Source: Undaria pinnatifida
Lineage: Eukaryota; Sar; Phaeophyceae; Laminariales; Alariaceae
DNA: 64,000 nt
Assembly: GCA_012845835.1 (NCBI GenBank)
Contig: JABAKD010000021.1
Location: 14,600,935 to 14,664,934 of the forward strand
Reading direction: 5' to 3'
Shown: positions 1 through 14,100 of the stretch, in pieces
Numbering within the stretch: the first letter of the stretch is position 1
Layout of the letters: each line of letters starts with the position of its first letter
Made by a program: the position numbers and the translations under genes
The notes under the pieces: model-generated
Databases searched by the model: none
Told to the model about the DNA's origin: nothing
What the model saw: only the letters and a program-made list of their open reading frames with translations

Positions 1-559
1 AGTGTGCCTATTATATCAGAGAAAAGCTTCAAACAATAGAACGAAGAAAGATGTTTGCAAGTGTTCAAAACAGTAGACTAATCTGTGTATGATTCCACAC
101 CCAACGTAAGAGTAAACAGCCTACCAATGTTCCTCCGGTCTTCAAATACGGGAACAAAGAGGCGATGCCAGCGGTTTACCGCTGGATGGGACCACCTATT
201 TATGAGAGAAATAACGTCTCTGTTCGTGCGTACTTGTCCCGGTGTCAGGTTTTCCGGTTGCATATCTCGAAGTACCGGAGACGCCGTAGTACAATATACG
301 ATTTAACTGTCTATTGGGAATAACTATTCTTATTCGACTTGTATTCCTACTTAATATTAACTGCCATATTTCGCAATCTCCAAACCATGCACAACACCGG
401 ACGTTGTCTCTGCTCTCTCAGTTTAACAGAGATAATGCGATACTCTACGTACAGCTTTAGTAAAAAGATGACACATTTTACACTTCCAGTGGCTCGACTT
501 TGATAGTATAGTCTAGACGTTGTCGGTGTAGACATTGTTGATGTATACGTCGTTGATGT

Positions 560-1750
560 AGACGTCGTTGAGGGTGCTTAGTTTGATGTCCGTCGCTTCG
601 AACCAGAGCGTTACGTTCACCTTGAAGCTGGGGACGTGGGTGGCTGCTTCTTCCCCGAAACTGATTGCCGTCATCAGCTGTGTTATTTATGCAGTCAGTC
701 TCTGCGTCTTAATCTCGGATGTAAGGGCTCTTTGTTCGGGATAGAGAGAACGCCTGAGGTTGCTTGGCAAGTGTACACGATTGTCGGAGATGCCGCCAGT
801 GGTTCTTGGTCGTCCTGTGTTGATTCTGCAAATCATATCTCGGGGTTTTCTCGCGGCTGTTTTTCAGCCGTCGTAAACGTGCGACCCTCCTCCAGACGAT
901 CGGTCTCGTTGATTGTTGAGCTTGGCTCCGAGATATGGCACAAACGTAACTGGTGCGATGCCGGACTTTTTCGATCCATCGACCTTGGGCTCAGCTGATG
1001 GTCCGGTGGTTCCAGATGGCGACTATCCAGCGATTCCAATGGTCCCATGCGATGCTGTTTGTCCAATGATCTCGGCTCACGCAATTCCGGTTTCGGTTAT
1101 TGCAGGCGATGCTAATCCGTAAAGTGGATATCGTCTAAATATATGGTTGGGGATTTTATTCACACGGTGTTCTTCCTCCGAGATCCCAAATGGGTCTTCC
1201 TCGATGCAAGGGAACTCCACAAACGTGATCAATGGGTTTGACCTCGATGCTGAAGTTGCGTGCGTGTGTCGAAGGGGTTCTCGAATCTTGGATTGGGTCT
1301 TTGTACTGCCGGTCTCGCGATGCGGTCCATCCGGTGCGGACCAAGCCGTGGTAGAATCTGCGCCCCATGATGAGTAGTGGAGCATGACCTGGACCAGCGC
1401 AAAAACGGGCTCCGTTTCAGTGATAATATCTTCCTCAAACGTGATGTCCGGGATTTGCGCATGTTGGCGCTCAGTCTCGGTGGTAGGGGCCTCTTCAGAC
1501 GTGTTTCTTCCGCCTGTTGGTGTGCACACCTATGCGGTCTTAATATCCGGTCTATACTGCGCGGACGACCCCTTCCGTTGGGACGTTACGTTTGTGGTGT
1601 GCTCCATGGCGATGCTGGAGTTGATGCCGAAACCTTGGGTCTCTGTGAAAGTGAGATTGCCTCGATTGGCGTCGTTGGATGCCTATGCTGCGGAAACTAA
1701 CAGCGGGCGTTGATGGCATAAGCCGTGACGCCCAGCGCTCGAACAACTAC
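560..1750 (-). pseudogene. Decayed coding-like block, unrecognised
   Basis: One minus-strand frame stays open for about 400 codons with only a handful of stops. Parts include ITFEEDIITETEPVFALVQV, SNPLITFVEFPCIEEDPFGI and GTTGPSAEPKVDGSKKSG. Base composition is richer in GC than both flanks. The repetitive Thr/Ser/Pro content suggests a gag-like or structural protein that has picked up stops. No family is recognised. Confidence 0.3.
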
Positions 1751-1759
1751 GTCGCAAGA

Positions 1760-3924
1760 ACATACGCCATTGTCCTCTGGGTGTTGGGTGTGGCTTCTGC
1801 TGCATTTGGACTACCCCATGATAAATGATGGTGATTAGTATCTACCACGCAGCAGCTCACTCGAGTGTATGATACCGTAGAATACAGGTAGCAGTTAACT
1901 CCGGACACCACAGCGGTACTAGTACCTAGACGATGTCTTGTATGATGCATGTACTCGTATAGCAAGTGTATTACCAGTAATTCCGTTGCACGCGGTACAC
2001 GTGCTGCTACATTAAACAGCCGTTTCTAGCGCAGTAGCGGTGCTTGCGTAGAAATCAAAGGTGTTTTAAAGATTTTTGTATTATTAAAATTCTAAAGACT
2101 ACATTTAGTAGTACATATGTTGACTATGCTGCTGAGTGATGGCTTGCACTAGTCGCCTTGATGATAAGAGTCCCCTTTAACATACAGCTATCCTATTGCC
2201 GGGAGTACCCTTATTGCAGCTTGTCGCTTGAAGGTTAGCGAGTCCTTTCTGAGAAGTCATGTTATGGCTCGCACTCTCAACGAGGTGCGTTGGGCTTGTT
2301 AAACTCGAAGTATGGTCGGTCTATCGCGATAAGCACACGTGAAGCCTTTGGCCCGCACTCAACGGGATGTGCGTTGCGCTCGAAATTCGGTCGTTCTATC
2401 ACGATAATAAGACGTGTAAATCCCTTTAAATAAAGGTCAGAGCTCTATTAGCAGACAGTAGTGTATACCGTCGATAGCACCGCTGTTGCTCAGAACGGCG
2501 TGATTGTTTGGAGTCATAGCAACGTACAGCAGTTGTATACTCGAGTATGTTGGGGTTTTCAGATTTTTGGTCTTACGTCAACGATGAATCTGGTGACCAG
2601 AATTTTCCGTGGGTGACGTCTGTCTTTTTTGAAAAATGATCAATAGAATGCGCCTTTGGCAGATAGCGATCGGGTGTATCGAATGTGTTTGACGTTCATG
2701 TTGCTGTTGCTCAGTGCAATTGAGGCTTACTATCGACGAGGATGGATACCGCTTCAGTGGAGCCCCTATCCGACATAGTGGCTGATGTTGTGAGATGGAG
2801 TTGAAAAGCGTACAGCAGCTACGCTCGGTTCTATCGAAACGTCGCCTTAAACCCTAGACGAAGGTCGGATAACAGGGTCGTGACGGTGCTCGGTGGGTGT
2901 CACTTGTCGCAGTGTAGCAGGTAGCCTACAGCAGTAGTTTTCTTACGCAAGACCCTCTTTGATGCACGTGGTACCCAAAAGAACCGTATTTACTCTCGTT
3001 TCAACAAAGTACCTCTTTGAACCTGAGTTATTGTTGTCGAGCGAGTAGAGTACTGAAGAGGCTCATAACCTGTTGCCCTTTAGTTGGCGATATGCAACGC
3101 GTGTCAGCCCGTAGCTGGCATACGTCCGCGTAGACTCGCGTGCGAATGACCCCATCAAGATAAACTTCCGGTGAGGCGTGTCTGTAGAAGAGCTCAAATT
3201 GAGATAGAGAAGAGAAGATGTTGTTCGGCGACCCCAAGCCGATATGTTGTTTGATGAAACAGGTGAGAGCTGAATGTATGTGAAAAGGAGTGATGGAGGT
3301 GGGTCTGACCATCACCTGACAGAAACGGTACATTGCGCATCTCACGGACGGTTGTACTCTACGGGCAGTTGTCTCATCCACCTACAGCAACGTTTCTTGT
3401 GGTTTGCCCGTGGTCTACCGTACCCATCTATGGCAACGTTTCCGGAAGTTTGATTCTGGGAGCTTATCTGCGTCAACGTCCTGACAGTCAATTTGGAATC
3501 ATATGCCATGAATGCTGCCATACGTACCAGGCACGCTATTCCGCCGCATCACTTATTTACACTACATTGCTTGTACGTACTGCAATTACCAGCTTTTAAA
3601 CATGACTAACCAGTAAACTGCTGTGCAAAATATTTCCAAGTTATTACTGCTGAAACCCCTGCTTGCTGAATACCGCCTCGATAGACGACATTCAAAATAG
3701 TTTAGCTGTCTGTTGTACGAACAACTCGCAATTTTAATGTATACCAAAAGATTTTTAGGTGTTGTCAAGTAACGACATGATGGTACTAACAGATAACATG
3801 TTGAAAACAATTTCTGTATGATGATGTACGCACTGCTGTTCAGTGTTGAGTTTGCGTGGTTGACAAGCGAAGACATCGTCATGCATAATACACTATTTTG
3901 AATAAACCTGAATAGATGAAGAGC
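1760..3924. other. Intergenic, nothing supported
   Basis: AT/GC-balanced sequence with short chance frames only. There is a weak local duplication near 2.27-2.42 kb (CTCGCACTCAACG / CCCGCACTCAACG with GCGTTG, CGATAA). No gene or element boundary is seen. Confidence 0.5.
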
Positions 3925-4065
3925 TTCCCGGGTTTTGTAACAAAGGCATACCCGTACCGCGAATATTGTGCCACAATCTTACAGAAGTCACAGAAGTTCC
4001 GGCAAAGGGTATGGAGATCTTACAGAGCTTCTAAAAGTTCGGAGAACCGTTACGCAAGTCGTGCA
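3925..4065 (+). repeat. Partial copy of the CAGAACTTACAGAAG repeat family
   Basis: CCCGGGTTTTGTAACAAAGG, ATTGTGCCACA and CTTACAGAAGTCACAGAAG match the start of the 18.24-kb copy. Confidence 0.6.
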
Positions 4066-4089
4066 GAACTATAATCATTATCAGGCATA

Positions 4090-5690
4090 TAATCCATCGG
4101 CTCCTCTTAGAACTACAATATAGCTGCCAGGATCAACAAGGTGTTGATCAATACGTGGTCCGGAACTACAAAAATTTCCTTTGAGCGAAACAATATCTGA
4201 CAGCTGTGGAAGTACTAGCATCGGTTGATCAGTGTATCCTGCAAGTGCTACAACCGGCAAGGTGAGGGCGGAGCTGCTTTTGAGGGCGTAAGGGCGGAGG
4301 GAGGGCGGGGTGTTTTCGAAGGAAGAGGAAGGAGCGGTTTATAAAAAGATAGACAATGGAGCCGCGGGGGCGGGGGGGGGGGGGGGAGGGGTACGACGCA
4401 ATCTGTGCGCGAAAGCTATCAAAACAAGTCTGACGGTTGTAAAGGGAATGCATCAGTATAGCATGAATATCCTGAAAATCGTGCAACAGTGGGGCGTTCG
4501 AGAGCGGTGGGGGGGGGGGGGGCTTCAAGCGCTTGAGGTAAAACATTAATGTGTACCTGAGACAAACGTATAATATACGATGATGCTAGGCCTAGGCAAT
4601 CGTGCAGGTGGTCAGGAAAAAAGAAGGGGGTGGTGGGTAGTCATAGTTTAGCTTACCTTAGTTATTTGACCATTGAACAACAATCTTTTTCGGGATGCAG
4701 CGCCGTGTCTTGTCCTGTTAGAGACACCCTTTTTATTTGGGCGCTCATTAGCCTCCTGCCATACACTAAGTACGTTAAAATGTTTGCTAATCCTATTCCG
4801 GTCCTGCTCCGCCTCTGCGGCCATCATCTGGCTCTTACGATAGCTATCGTTTTCTCGCTGCTCTCTAGTTCTCCAAACTATTCCATGTCACATGCATCTA
4901 TCTTTCTGATCTCCTATATATCATTCCGGTTCTCCTTGTAAATTTCACATTCGCGTACTATGTGGGTGTTGTGCCACACGGCTACATATTTGTAGCCGTG
5001 TCCTCCCCCCGACTACTGGTATACCACTTGCTTCTTTCTGGTGGGTCCAGTTGACCTACACGAACTCTCCGTTTTAGTTTTTTTGCGTAGTCCATTAAGC
5101 CGTGCAGATACGTCATCATCCTAGCATATTCCTTCCACCTCTGTATTATTTCTTGAGTGCTTTTTTTATTTCACCATATTCCCTAGGGCTAGCAGTTCCC
5201 TTTCTTCTATTCTTTCTTGTACACTTGTTCTTTTGAACCCATCAAACCTTTTGATATACAGTACCTCTTCTTCGTCTCGCTCTAACTCCACATTAATGTC
5301 ATCTTGACAACGTTATATATTTTTTTTCCTAGCCGCCCTTTTGTTGTCCTAATCCCGTAAGCCCTGTCAACAATGGCTTCCAGCTATTTTTCTGTCACAT
5401 ATTTTACTTTCGCGGGGGAAGGGGGGGGGTAAGTGGAGCTGCGGAATGGATGGCTTGAAAGGTGATGAGTTGATGTCAAATGTCTTGTGGCGTTCATTAT
5501 CTTGCAGGCACTTTATTTTCGGTGGGGCGACTTGGGCGGCGGGGGGGCAGTTATGTGCGTATGTGTCAGTGGGGGGGGGATGGGGGAGGGGGGTAACGGT
5601 GGTAATGGTTGCGGGAAATAAAGGTGGCGAATGATAGCAACATATTCTACCTGTGTGTTACATGCGGATGCCCGACATTTCAGTATGAAC
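4090..5690 (+). repeat. G-rich repeat element, copy split by a LINE
   Basis: The left part (4090-4635) and right part (5410-5690) match consecutive parts of the element at 54.3-55.0 kb: CTAGGCCTAGGCAATCGTGC against GTCTAGGCGATTATGC, and TGGATGGCTTGAAAGGTGATGAG against TGGATGGCTCTAGAAAGGTC. Long G runs are present in both parts. Confidence 0.65.
4636..5410 (-). mobile_element. 5'-truncated LINE of a second type
   Basis: Sequence present here but absent from the homologous element at 54.95 kb. On the minus strand it reads a C-terminal zinc-finger-like end of a non-LTR ORF2 (VAVWHNTHIVRECEIYKENR), then frames with SYRKSQMMAAEAEQD and FNVLSVWQEANERP, broken by shifts. Its 3' end lies at about 4636. 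The clade is uncertain. Confidence 0.55.
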
Positions 5691-8132
5691 AGGAAGATAA
5701 AGAAATTGATAACATGTGGTGTTTTCTTATCGTGTAGAAGTAATGGTTTCCGGCTATCACATGATCGCAATTGATTTTACGACTACTACTACGGTACACA
5801 CGTTTTAGAACAGTGGCATACAACGTTTCATAGCCGAGAAGTGTGTTATGGACCGAACAATTGTACGTAATGCTTTGAACTATATTTCATTGCATCGTTA
5901 GGCGCGTGTGTCACTTCGGTGGCCCAGGTTGGGAGATGATCATACAGACGGTACGCAAAAAAAATAGCCTGCACACTATTAACACAAGACGTGTCGTCCA
6001 CCGCAAAGGGATATATACCTGATTTAAAGATTCAGCAAACCACAAAGTTGTGATAGCCGCACAAAACATGCACAGCGTCGCTGGCAAATTGAGCTCATGT
6101 CTTGATGCACCGGTCAAAATCAAGATCGTTGATTCGTTATTGATCGTAACTGTTTATGAAGGCACAATACGCACAACAGCCCAGTTGTGAAAAAGACGCA
6201 CATAGTTACTCGCGATTAACCTCACCGCAACCTGCCGCAACGGATTTTGGTGACAGACTGCGTTTGAATGAACAAAAAATGCATTGCGTTGCTCATGCGC
6301 ATCAACCAAGTAGGGGACTTGTTTGTGCTCGGAAATAATCATGTTGCCGTATTCTCCATCGGTGTTCGATGACCATCTTTCGGGAGGGGACGGGTCCGGG
6401 GTCAACGATTGTGAAACAACCTTTCCGGCCGTAGCGGAAGTCACGTTTTCGTCAACCATTAATAGAAGTCATTTAAATATCGCTGATATTCGAAGATATC
6501 ACGTTCGTCTGCGCACACCGGTGATACTTATACACAGCAAACGTCATACTTTTCGAAAGCATGCATGATGTGTACGAGGTGGAAGCGAAAGTTTCTTGCT
6601 TGCATAATTATCAAATATACTTGAGTGAGCAGCTTTTCCTCAAAACCAAGCGCATAAGGAATATTTAATCTTCTGCACAATAGTCAACCCGCATTAATTG
6701 ACTGTAAGGGGAGGTTTGGGCTCGGTCACGAGGACATGTCTGGACAACATGGACATTTCTTTCATCATTTAGTTATGGTTTTAAAAATATGAACCTGGGA
6801 TTTAAACCGAAGTTGATGCGCAGTCCATTCGAGCAATCGATTCGCACGAATATAATAAGCACTACATACCCAAAACTTATGTCGAGTTTTACGTTTAATC
6901 TTGGGTGAAAATTCATTGTAAACGTATATTTGAAGTATGTTCAGGTTGTTCCGTTGCCCCGGGACTTTCCCGGGCTACATGCATTGTTGTGGGATCATCA
7001 CTCTCCTTTCTCTCTCTTGTCCCCTTTTTCTCTCTCTTTATCCTCAAGCGCCTTTTCCTAACTTTTTCTTTTCATTCTTACAATAACAAGTGATCTTAGC
7101 AGACACCTTGGTGCCACATCTGCATTTCTTCGTATACAAGACAGCCATCACACAATCACTGTGTTCGCAGGCTATTTACATACGAAACCCGGTCATTAAA
7201 ACCAATCTTTCGCAAACAGAGCGATCACTCTGTCGACAACTCGTCACGCAGAGAAGGCACACGTCAGATGATGTACGGACAAGAATACGGCTAGTGCCAG
7301 CGTTTAGTGCAACGTTTATCACGGAAGTCGAACATGTTGCGCTCGGTGCCGTTCCCGATCGCATTGCGTGCTGCTGCAAAACTGGCAATCGCGGGCTATG
7401 TCAAGAGTGTATTTTACCTTATGGTCAGAATATGTTGTAAGATTTTTCAATTTTGTGGGCACGCACTTGACCTCATATTTTTTCGCTATGCACCGCCTAT
7501 ACGGCAGCTGCTGGGCATTGCCTCTACATAACCGTCGGATTCATCGAGTCCGCGCCGCCTTTCGACCGTTTACTCAATGTAGATTTAGGGATGTTTTTTT
7601 CACACGCTTGCTGCCTATTCTTGTTCTCCCCGAAAACTACTTGTATGTAGTCTTTTCGACGTGGCTACAAAAGAGATTTTAGTAATACCTCCTACCTCTT
7701 TGTGTTTCTGATCAATGAGCCTGGGTTCCTCAACCCACTTGACCCAAATTTGTCGGAACGTCGTTTACTTCTCGAAAACTGATCGCCTGGTGTAGTATAC
7801 TGGAGGCTGTTTTTGGTAGGGTTTGTTCATCAAGCTGCACTTTCAGGTTGCTCAACAATATGTATGTATTTTGGCCTCGAGAGGTATAAAGCTCCTCAAC
7901 AGGTGTGAGGTGCCTCGGAGAGTAAACGATTCACCTCTAATATAGCATAAGTGATTCGTGATGTATTGGCTGCTAGGTGTTCCTTCAGGTTTTCTGTTGT
8001 TCGTTTGCGTGGGTCCTAACCGGCGTCGTGTTGACGTGCACAGTGTGTGCGGGTGTCCGGTGTGGTTTGGTTACGTGGCAGATATAGCGCCCTGCAGGGA
8101 ATCACAACTAAGCGTCGAACATCCGGCTCACG
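5691..8132. other. Intergenic region upstream of the LRR gene
   Basis: Contains a pyrimidine-rich stretch (about 7000-7075). The frames of 60-116 codons have no protein signature. The promoter of the downstream gene is presumably near 7.9-8.1 kb, but no TATA or Inr element can be singled out. Confidence 0.4.
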
Positions 8133-8196
8133 ATGGTGCGGTTGACCAAGACGCTTACGGCCTCGTTAGGGGCATTTTTCTGCATCGCAGTGAACG
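8133..8196 (+). CDS. Exon 1: start codon and signal peptide
   Basis: The ATG opens a 21-codon frame with a short basic start (MVRLTK), a hydrophobic core (SLGAFFCIAV) and a small-residue end, as in a eukaryotic secretory signal. It ends in phase 1 at a good donor (G|GTAAGT). The 5' untranslated region and promoter are not recognisable. Confidence 0.65.
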
Positions 8197-11100
8197 GTAA
8201 GTAAAATTTCCAAGTCGTCCCTTGTTTACCGTATGGCCATATATTTCGATTTTGCAATAATGCTACATGAGAAGGCTTGGATAGAAACAAAATTGTGTAT
8301 TGCGACCCTTTCTTGCCGAGGACCTTAATAATGCGGATTGAAGGTGACACACCGACACCACAAAATTCAAAGCGGCCGTGCTGGCAAAAATCACTTTTCC
8401 GGGGTGCTGTCAGGGTGTAGTACGTACTGACCAAAACGATCTCCCGTCGGAGAAGGAAACGACCAGGGATATATTGGCCGGTTGGCGGAGTGACGGTCTC
8501 CGTAGATGTTGTGACAGGGTTAGCATGGTTGACTGTACAAGATAATTGTGCATGTTCTTGTCGGGGTCTGGGGAGACGCGCAGTGTGTCGATTTAACTCA
8601 GTTGTTTTTGCAGCCCAACGCTAGGTGTTTTTGGCGAGGCCGTAGTGAGGGGCAAACTGGCGCCCTTCCTTCTCCACTGTTGAGAGCAGGTCTCACGAGT
8701 TGGGTAGCAAGACTGAGTCGAGCACAAGCGAGTCGGGGTTTGCATTGGGAGCGTCAGTAGATTGACGTAGTCCGACTGAAGCAGAAGTCTGTCTCTCTGT
8801 TCTCCCTCTGTCTCCCGGCCCGTTCTTTCAACGCCCTCGCTGGCAGAAACAACCTATTCGGGGTATTTCAGGGTTTGTGCTGGTCAAAAGGATCCCCTGA
8901 CGGAAAAGAAGACGATAAAAAACATTTCATCCTGAACTGCACAATGCATGGACGTTTAACTAAATGAATCCATTTTCCCGACACATCCACGTGTGAACCC
9001 GCCTGCTTGCCTGATCCGGATCCAGGTCTCAACGATTGCCTTACGTCATGTACTCCGACAACATTGGTGTGAGTAAGATCGCTCAATTTTTTTCTAATAC
9101 TGGAGAGTGATGTGGAGTTTGACCAAGTGGCGTTTGGAGCAGCTTCATCCGAGTGTCTCTCTTGTGGTACTGTACCCGTACTGTCGTTCAGGAGAGAGAC
9201 ATCAAGAACGGTACGGATATTACCAATTATCAATGTACACAGTTCGGCTTGTCGATGTTTAATCTACAACAAATACTGCGCCGTAGGTTCAGTTATGTAT
9301 GGGTTACCAGATATTTTGTCACAAAGAAAACATGCTACAAATCACATCGATGGGTGCCACAGTGTCGACGCGTCCCGAGGATGACTCGTGCGAGGCATGA
9401 TTGATGTCGGGGTATCCACGTTTAGAGATGTCGTGGTTAATGCCCTCTCATGCCAAGGCTACTTGCTCCAACGGCGACGGTACACCCAGCTACTCGAATA
9501 TGTCACGAACGTATCTCTTGCAATCTCATCGACCATCCTCATTTCCTCTTCGTTGCTTCACAATTCAGGAATTGGGAGGACTGTAGGCTCACCGACGCGG
9601 ACCTCCCCGACATCAAGACGTGTTTCGACAGTATTGGACGCAGCGGCATCACCTACATGTATGTTTTCCTGTTATTATAATGTGGGCAAGTATGTCGTCA
9701 TCACTGAGACTTGACGCAATATTGCGGGGAAAGTTACGGCAACCAACACTGTTAGCCAAGCAATACCAGCAGGCCTGTCCAAAAACGTTTAATGGAACAC
9801 ATGGCGAAACTAACGGTGGCGGGGGACGGCACGAAATGGCTGGGCTTCATTTTCCGAAGATCGCCACATCAGAATCTCCTTACCGAACTGAAGAAGTATA
9901 TACCGAACAACTCAAACCAAGCAGTGGAAGGCATTCGAAAAAATTAGCCCGATGAAAAATACTTCCCTAGGTATTCACACCTAATGTCAACGCAAATCTC
10001 CTGCGGCATATCGTGGCCATGTCCATTTCAATATTGGATTGTGAGTGACAGGATTCGTACATGGATATTGGAATCCATGTCTTTGTTGATGTGCAGTCAC
10101 TGCTCACGGGTAAACTACGTACTTTAATGTGGATGCGGGGAAATCAAATACGCGACGAGATTTAGTTTGTTTCTTCACCGCGACGCACTGTATCCAACAT
10201 ATATTTCGATCGTTAAATACAATGTGAGATAACCAGCTCATTACCGCAAGTTTTCAAGAATGATGTAGGGAACTTGGCAAGGAATTGCTATAGGTTAGAC
10301 GGCTAGTGCGACGACCCGTAGAGTACATCTGCCCGGAACATTTGCTCTGTGCCGTGGCAACAAGGGAAAGCACCGCCCTTCTATCTCACTTGCCTTTTCA
10401 TCATTCGGCCACGTAAACGCCACTTTCAAACCAACCTTTTCCTCTTTCTTCTCAAGTAATCGTAACAGACACTCGGACGCCACCGCTAAAAATCTAGGCA
10501 CAGAGACAAGCCACGAGACGGGTCAGTGTCACACTGCAGAGTCTCGTCAAGACGAGATTAGTCCTAAACGTGTTACATCTTCGGAATCATTCGACTGGGT
10601 TTCTTGCGGTAGAATATTCGAACTACGCGTTAGCTGCCTCTCACCTGGTTTTTCCGTTTGACGATCCTAAGCGTGATTTACCTGGATGCTGCTCAGTTCA
10701 ATAATGAGGCCGTGATTTATCACGCCTTGTGTGTGGGCATTGTCCACTGCCAACGATAATGTAATGGGCGTCGCTGTAACAGGCACAAAACATCAGAAGC
10801 AGCTATCAAGCAGCATATACGCAGCAGCACATCAATAAATAATATTTGGATGTTCCATATCACGTTGCAGGGCGAGAAACACAATCAGGGTTCACCTCTT
10901 GGTACGTGTATGCGAATGTAGCGGTAAAAACCCCCAGATATTTTTCTTGTTGGTGAAGAATGGTTAACGGAAATTTCAAACGCAACAGCAACGTGCCGCG
11001 TGCCAATGGATGGGGAGTTAGGAGTGTGGTCTTGAGCACAAAAAACCTTTAGAATGTGCTTCGGTACCAATACATGGCAACAAAACTTAAAGAAAAGTGC

Positions 11101-14100
11101 TGCCTGGTCTTTTATGCGGGAATTGGGTTCAACGATTCAGGAATTATTATCCTGCGGCACGCGTCGTACACCTCCTTTCGATCCGCTTGGGTAGTCCTTG
11201 CTTGGAATGTAGAAGTCGCTATCGTCATCTTGTTATTCCGCATTGCTTCTCTCCGGAGTCGAAAAGAGGATCGAGCAAGTGTGCCCGTAAACGCAAATGC
11301 ACCAGGCCACATTCAAAAACGACAGCGTGCGAGGACGCTTTCTGCCGCCATTGGACGACTAAGCGACCACACGACTCGTTGTTCACGTTATCTTCGGTGG
11401 GCCAAGGTCAAGGCTGTTTTGCAGAACCAAGCGTCGGCCGCCCATCTCTCTTCTTTTTTTTTTGCGATTACATGTCGCTAACGTTTCTCCTTCGTCCCCT
11501 TTGACCGAATATCTCCCCCTGCCTCCATCGCGATTCGTGCCATTCTTCAGAGACATGAGTGGGAACGACTTGACAACGATACCGGCGGACTTGTTCGAGT
11601 CCATTGGCACTCTGTCGATACTGTGAGTGTCGCTTCCAGTCTTCCCTCTAGCCTTGAATTAAAGTCAACGGCACTTTCATTTCGAAACCGGATTGCGGGA
11701 CGGGAGACATTTTCGGGAGAATGGTTACGAGTAGTGTTTTTTTTCCACTTCGTGGCATGGTCGTCTATTCGGACCAGGTCCCGAAGATTGATTCAAGCGG
11801 GCAACACAAGGTTAATTGTATAGCACAATCAAATTCCCTGCCATGTGCTGATCGTCGCGTCGTAAACCGGTATTACAAAGGGGTGCGCCTAGGGGGTGCG
11901 GTAGGGCCGTTGCACGTTATATTCGGCTCGGGGTGTAAACGGCGACCAAACAGCTAAAGTTGTCACAAAGATACTTGAGTACGTTGGTGGTTCATGCCCC
12001 AAACTATTAAACGATAGTTTAGCTTGCTATCCTGCCTTAGCCAGGACCCTGGCATGTACAAATCGACAACATTTTAGTACCAGGCGAATAGATTACAAGT
12101 AACAAGGTGCATAAGGAGTGCAAGCGGTGCAGTAGGTTAACTGCCAGATTCGTGGAAACATCGCATGCGTTTCAAACAAATAGATTTCAATCCAAAATAT
12201 TGGGAGAATCTCAGCTGCACGAATGCGGGTCAGGCGTGGCCAGTTTTTTTTTTTGTTGTAGGAAACCTGCAATAGTGGTCTCTTTTGTAGATCTGAGGCG
12301 AGCGTTACCCGGGCACATTCTGCTCACTCCTCTGAATATACTTTTCCTGTCCTGATCAACAGCGATGACCAACACAAACGCTCGGAGAGGGCCGGTCGGC
12401 TCACAAGCTATCCAGGGCTGACGTTTACGTATTATCCAGTCTGATGACCGCTGTAAACCCTCACCTACCCCGCTTCCCCATATGACACTCAGCAGCAGCA
12501 CTCCCATCTATTCGCGCTGCGGCATCCTGTCGGTATAGCCTTTGCTACCGACAAAACGGATGCTTGGTCTAGGGAGTCGTTCCACAAGGGGGGGTGCATG
12601 TTAAGGGTCCAAACAATTCAGGCAGATTGAGCTCATTAAGAGTGACCCTATCTGTTGGATTGATCCCGTAACGAATTTTTTTTTTCGGACTAGCGGTTAG
12701 AACTGTTAGTCGAATTGACAAGACGAATATGTTGTCGAAGTAATGTTTCTGGTGCGACATTGTGCCACTCATGTTGGGAGATAAGAAACTCGTTCCGCAC
12801 CCTTATCGTGGGCTGACTCTAGAGCACTAGGTTGACCGAAGAGCGGATGAACGCGAAACGTCTATGACCGTATCACACGCAAAATATATGTGAATAAATT
12901 ACACGGTGTGGCTGCTGTTATGAAACCACGCTGGCAATGACGTTATTTGTGTCGAGCTGTACACGCTGCAGACGTGAATAAACAGTGGCTGATCCCTTTC
13001 CCGGGTAAATCAATACGTGCTTTCGGGCCTCCGTACCTATGTTTCCCTGCCCGTCGTTTTGTTGACGCCGCGATTGCGCCTGACAGGTACTTTTCCAGTA
13101 ACAAACTCTCCACAATCGACAAAGACGCCTTCCAGCCTATGGCGTCGTCCTTGGGGTCATTGTGAGTAAAGGGTTTAGTAAGAGAGAAAAGATAAAGCTG
13201 GAAGCCGACGTCTTGTCAGTACAAGTATCGACGGGAAATCGGATTCAGCGTAGCTAGACACCACGCTGTACGATACGATGGCGAGCACAAATGTCGAAAT
13301 ACTCCACTAAACCCAAACGTTGTTGCAAGCAGCTACCAGTGCATGTTGTCATCGTTGTTTTGCAGCGGAAAACCTCAACCACCAATGGTGTGGGCGACAT
13401 CAACCACTAAGTTTGTGGGCGATTAAAAAGCCGCTATTTCACCATTACCGTGGCCCCAAGGCAACATAGCACGTCTGTCGGCGACGGTTGAATCACTTAG
13501 GGTTGCGATTCATTACGCCAGCAAACCGTAAACAGTCGCGAAGCCACACTTCCTAACGAACACACATATCGCTGGTGATCAGAAGGGAGTTCTCCACATT
13601 CCACGATGGAAATCGATGTGCTAACTAGTACCTGCTTAGTGTTTATCACACCTCTGGGGAGTCAGCGATAAACGTTGTTTTTTGATCTATACGAAGCGTA
13701 GAGGGCTTACCCGTTGAGCTGACATTAGTGGGGTAGTGAAGGCACCGGTGTAAAGACAAGTGAATGACGCACATATAGACTATATGTCAAGTCACTCCTA
13801 GCCAAGGCGCAGCGTGAAGAGAAGAGAACCCATTCGGTAGAAGAAGCACAACGAGGAGTGACGGCGAAATAGCCAAAAAAAAATTCACCATCCCGACATG
13901 CCGCGACGATGTAGCCAACTTATCACTGGAAACCCTACTATACTCAACCGTCATCCTATCTGTATCATATCCAGGCATACAATCAACTACCTTCCTGGTT
14001 CGTAAGTGATACGGCATGATGCTACATTATCATATCATCAAGGCAAAACGATTTGATGATTAATACGGTCAATCAATACCTTCCCCGTACTACTGTGACC

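Noticed and set aside
636-998. 120-codon plus frame
   Set aside because: It is antisense to the longer, better-composed decayed minus-strand frame and has no motif of its own.
4310-4549. Gly-rich plus frame across G runs
   Set aside because: It is an artefact of the poly-G minisatellite.
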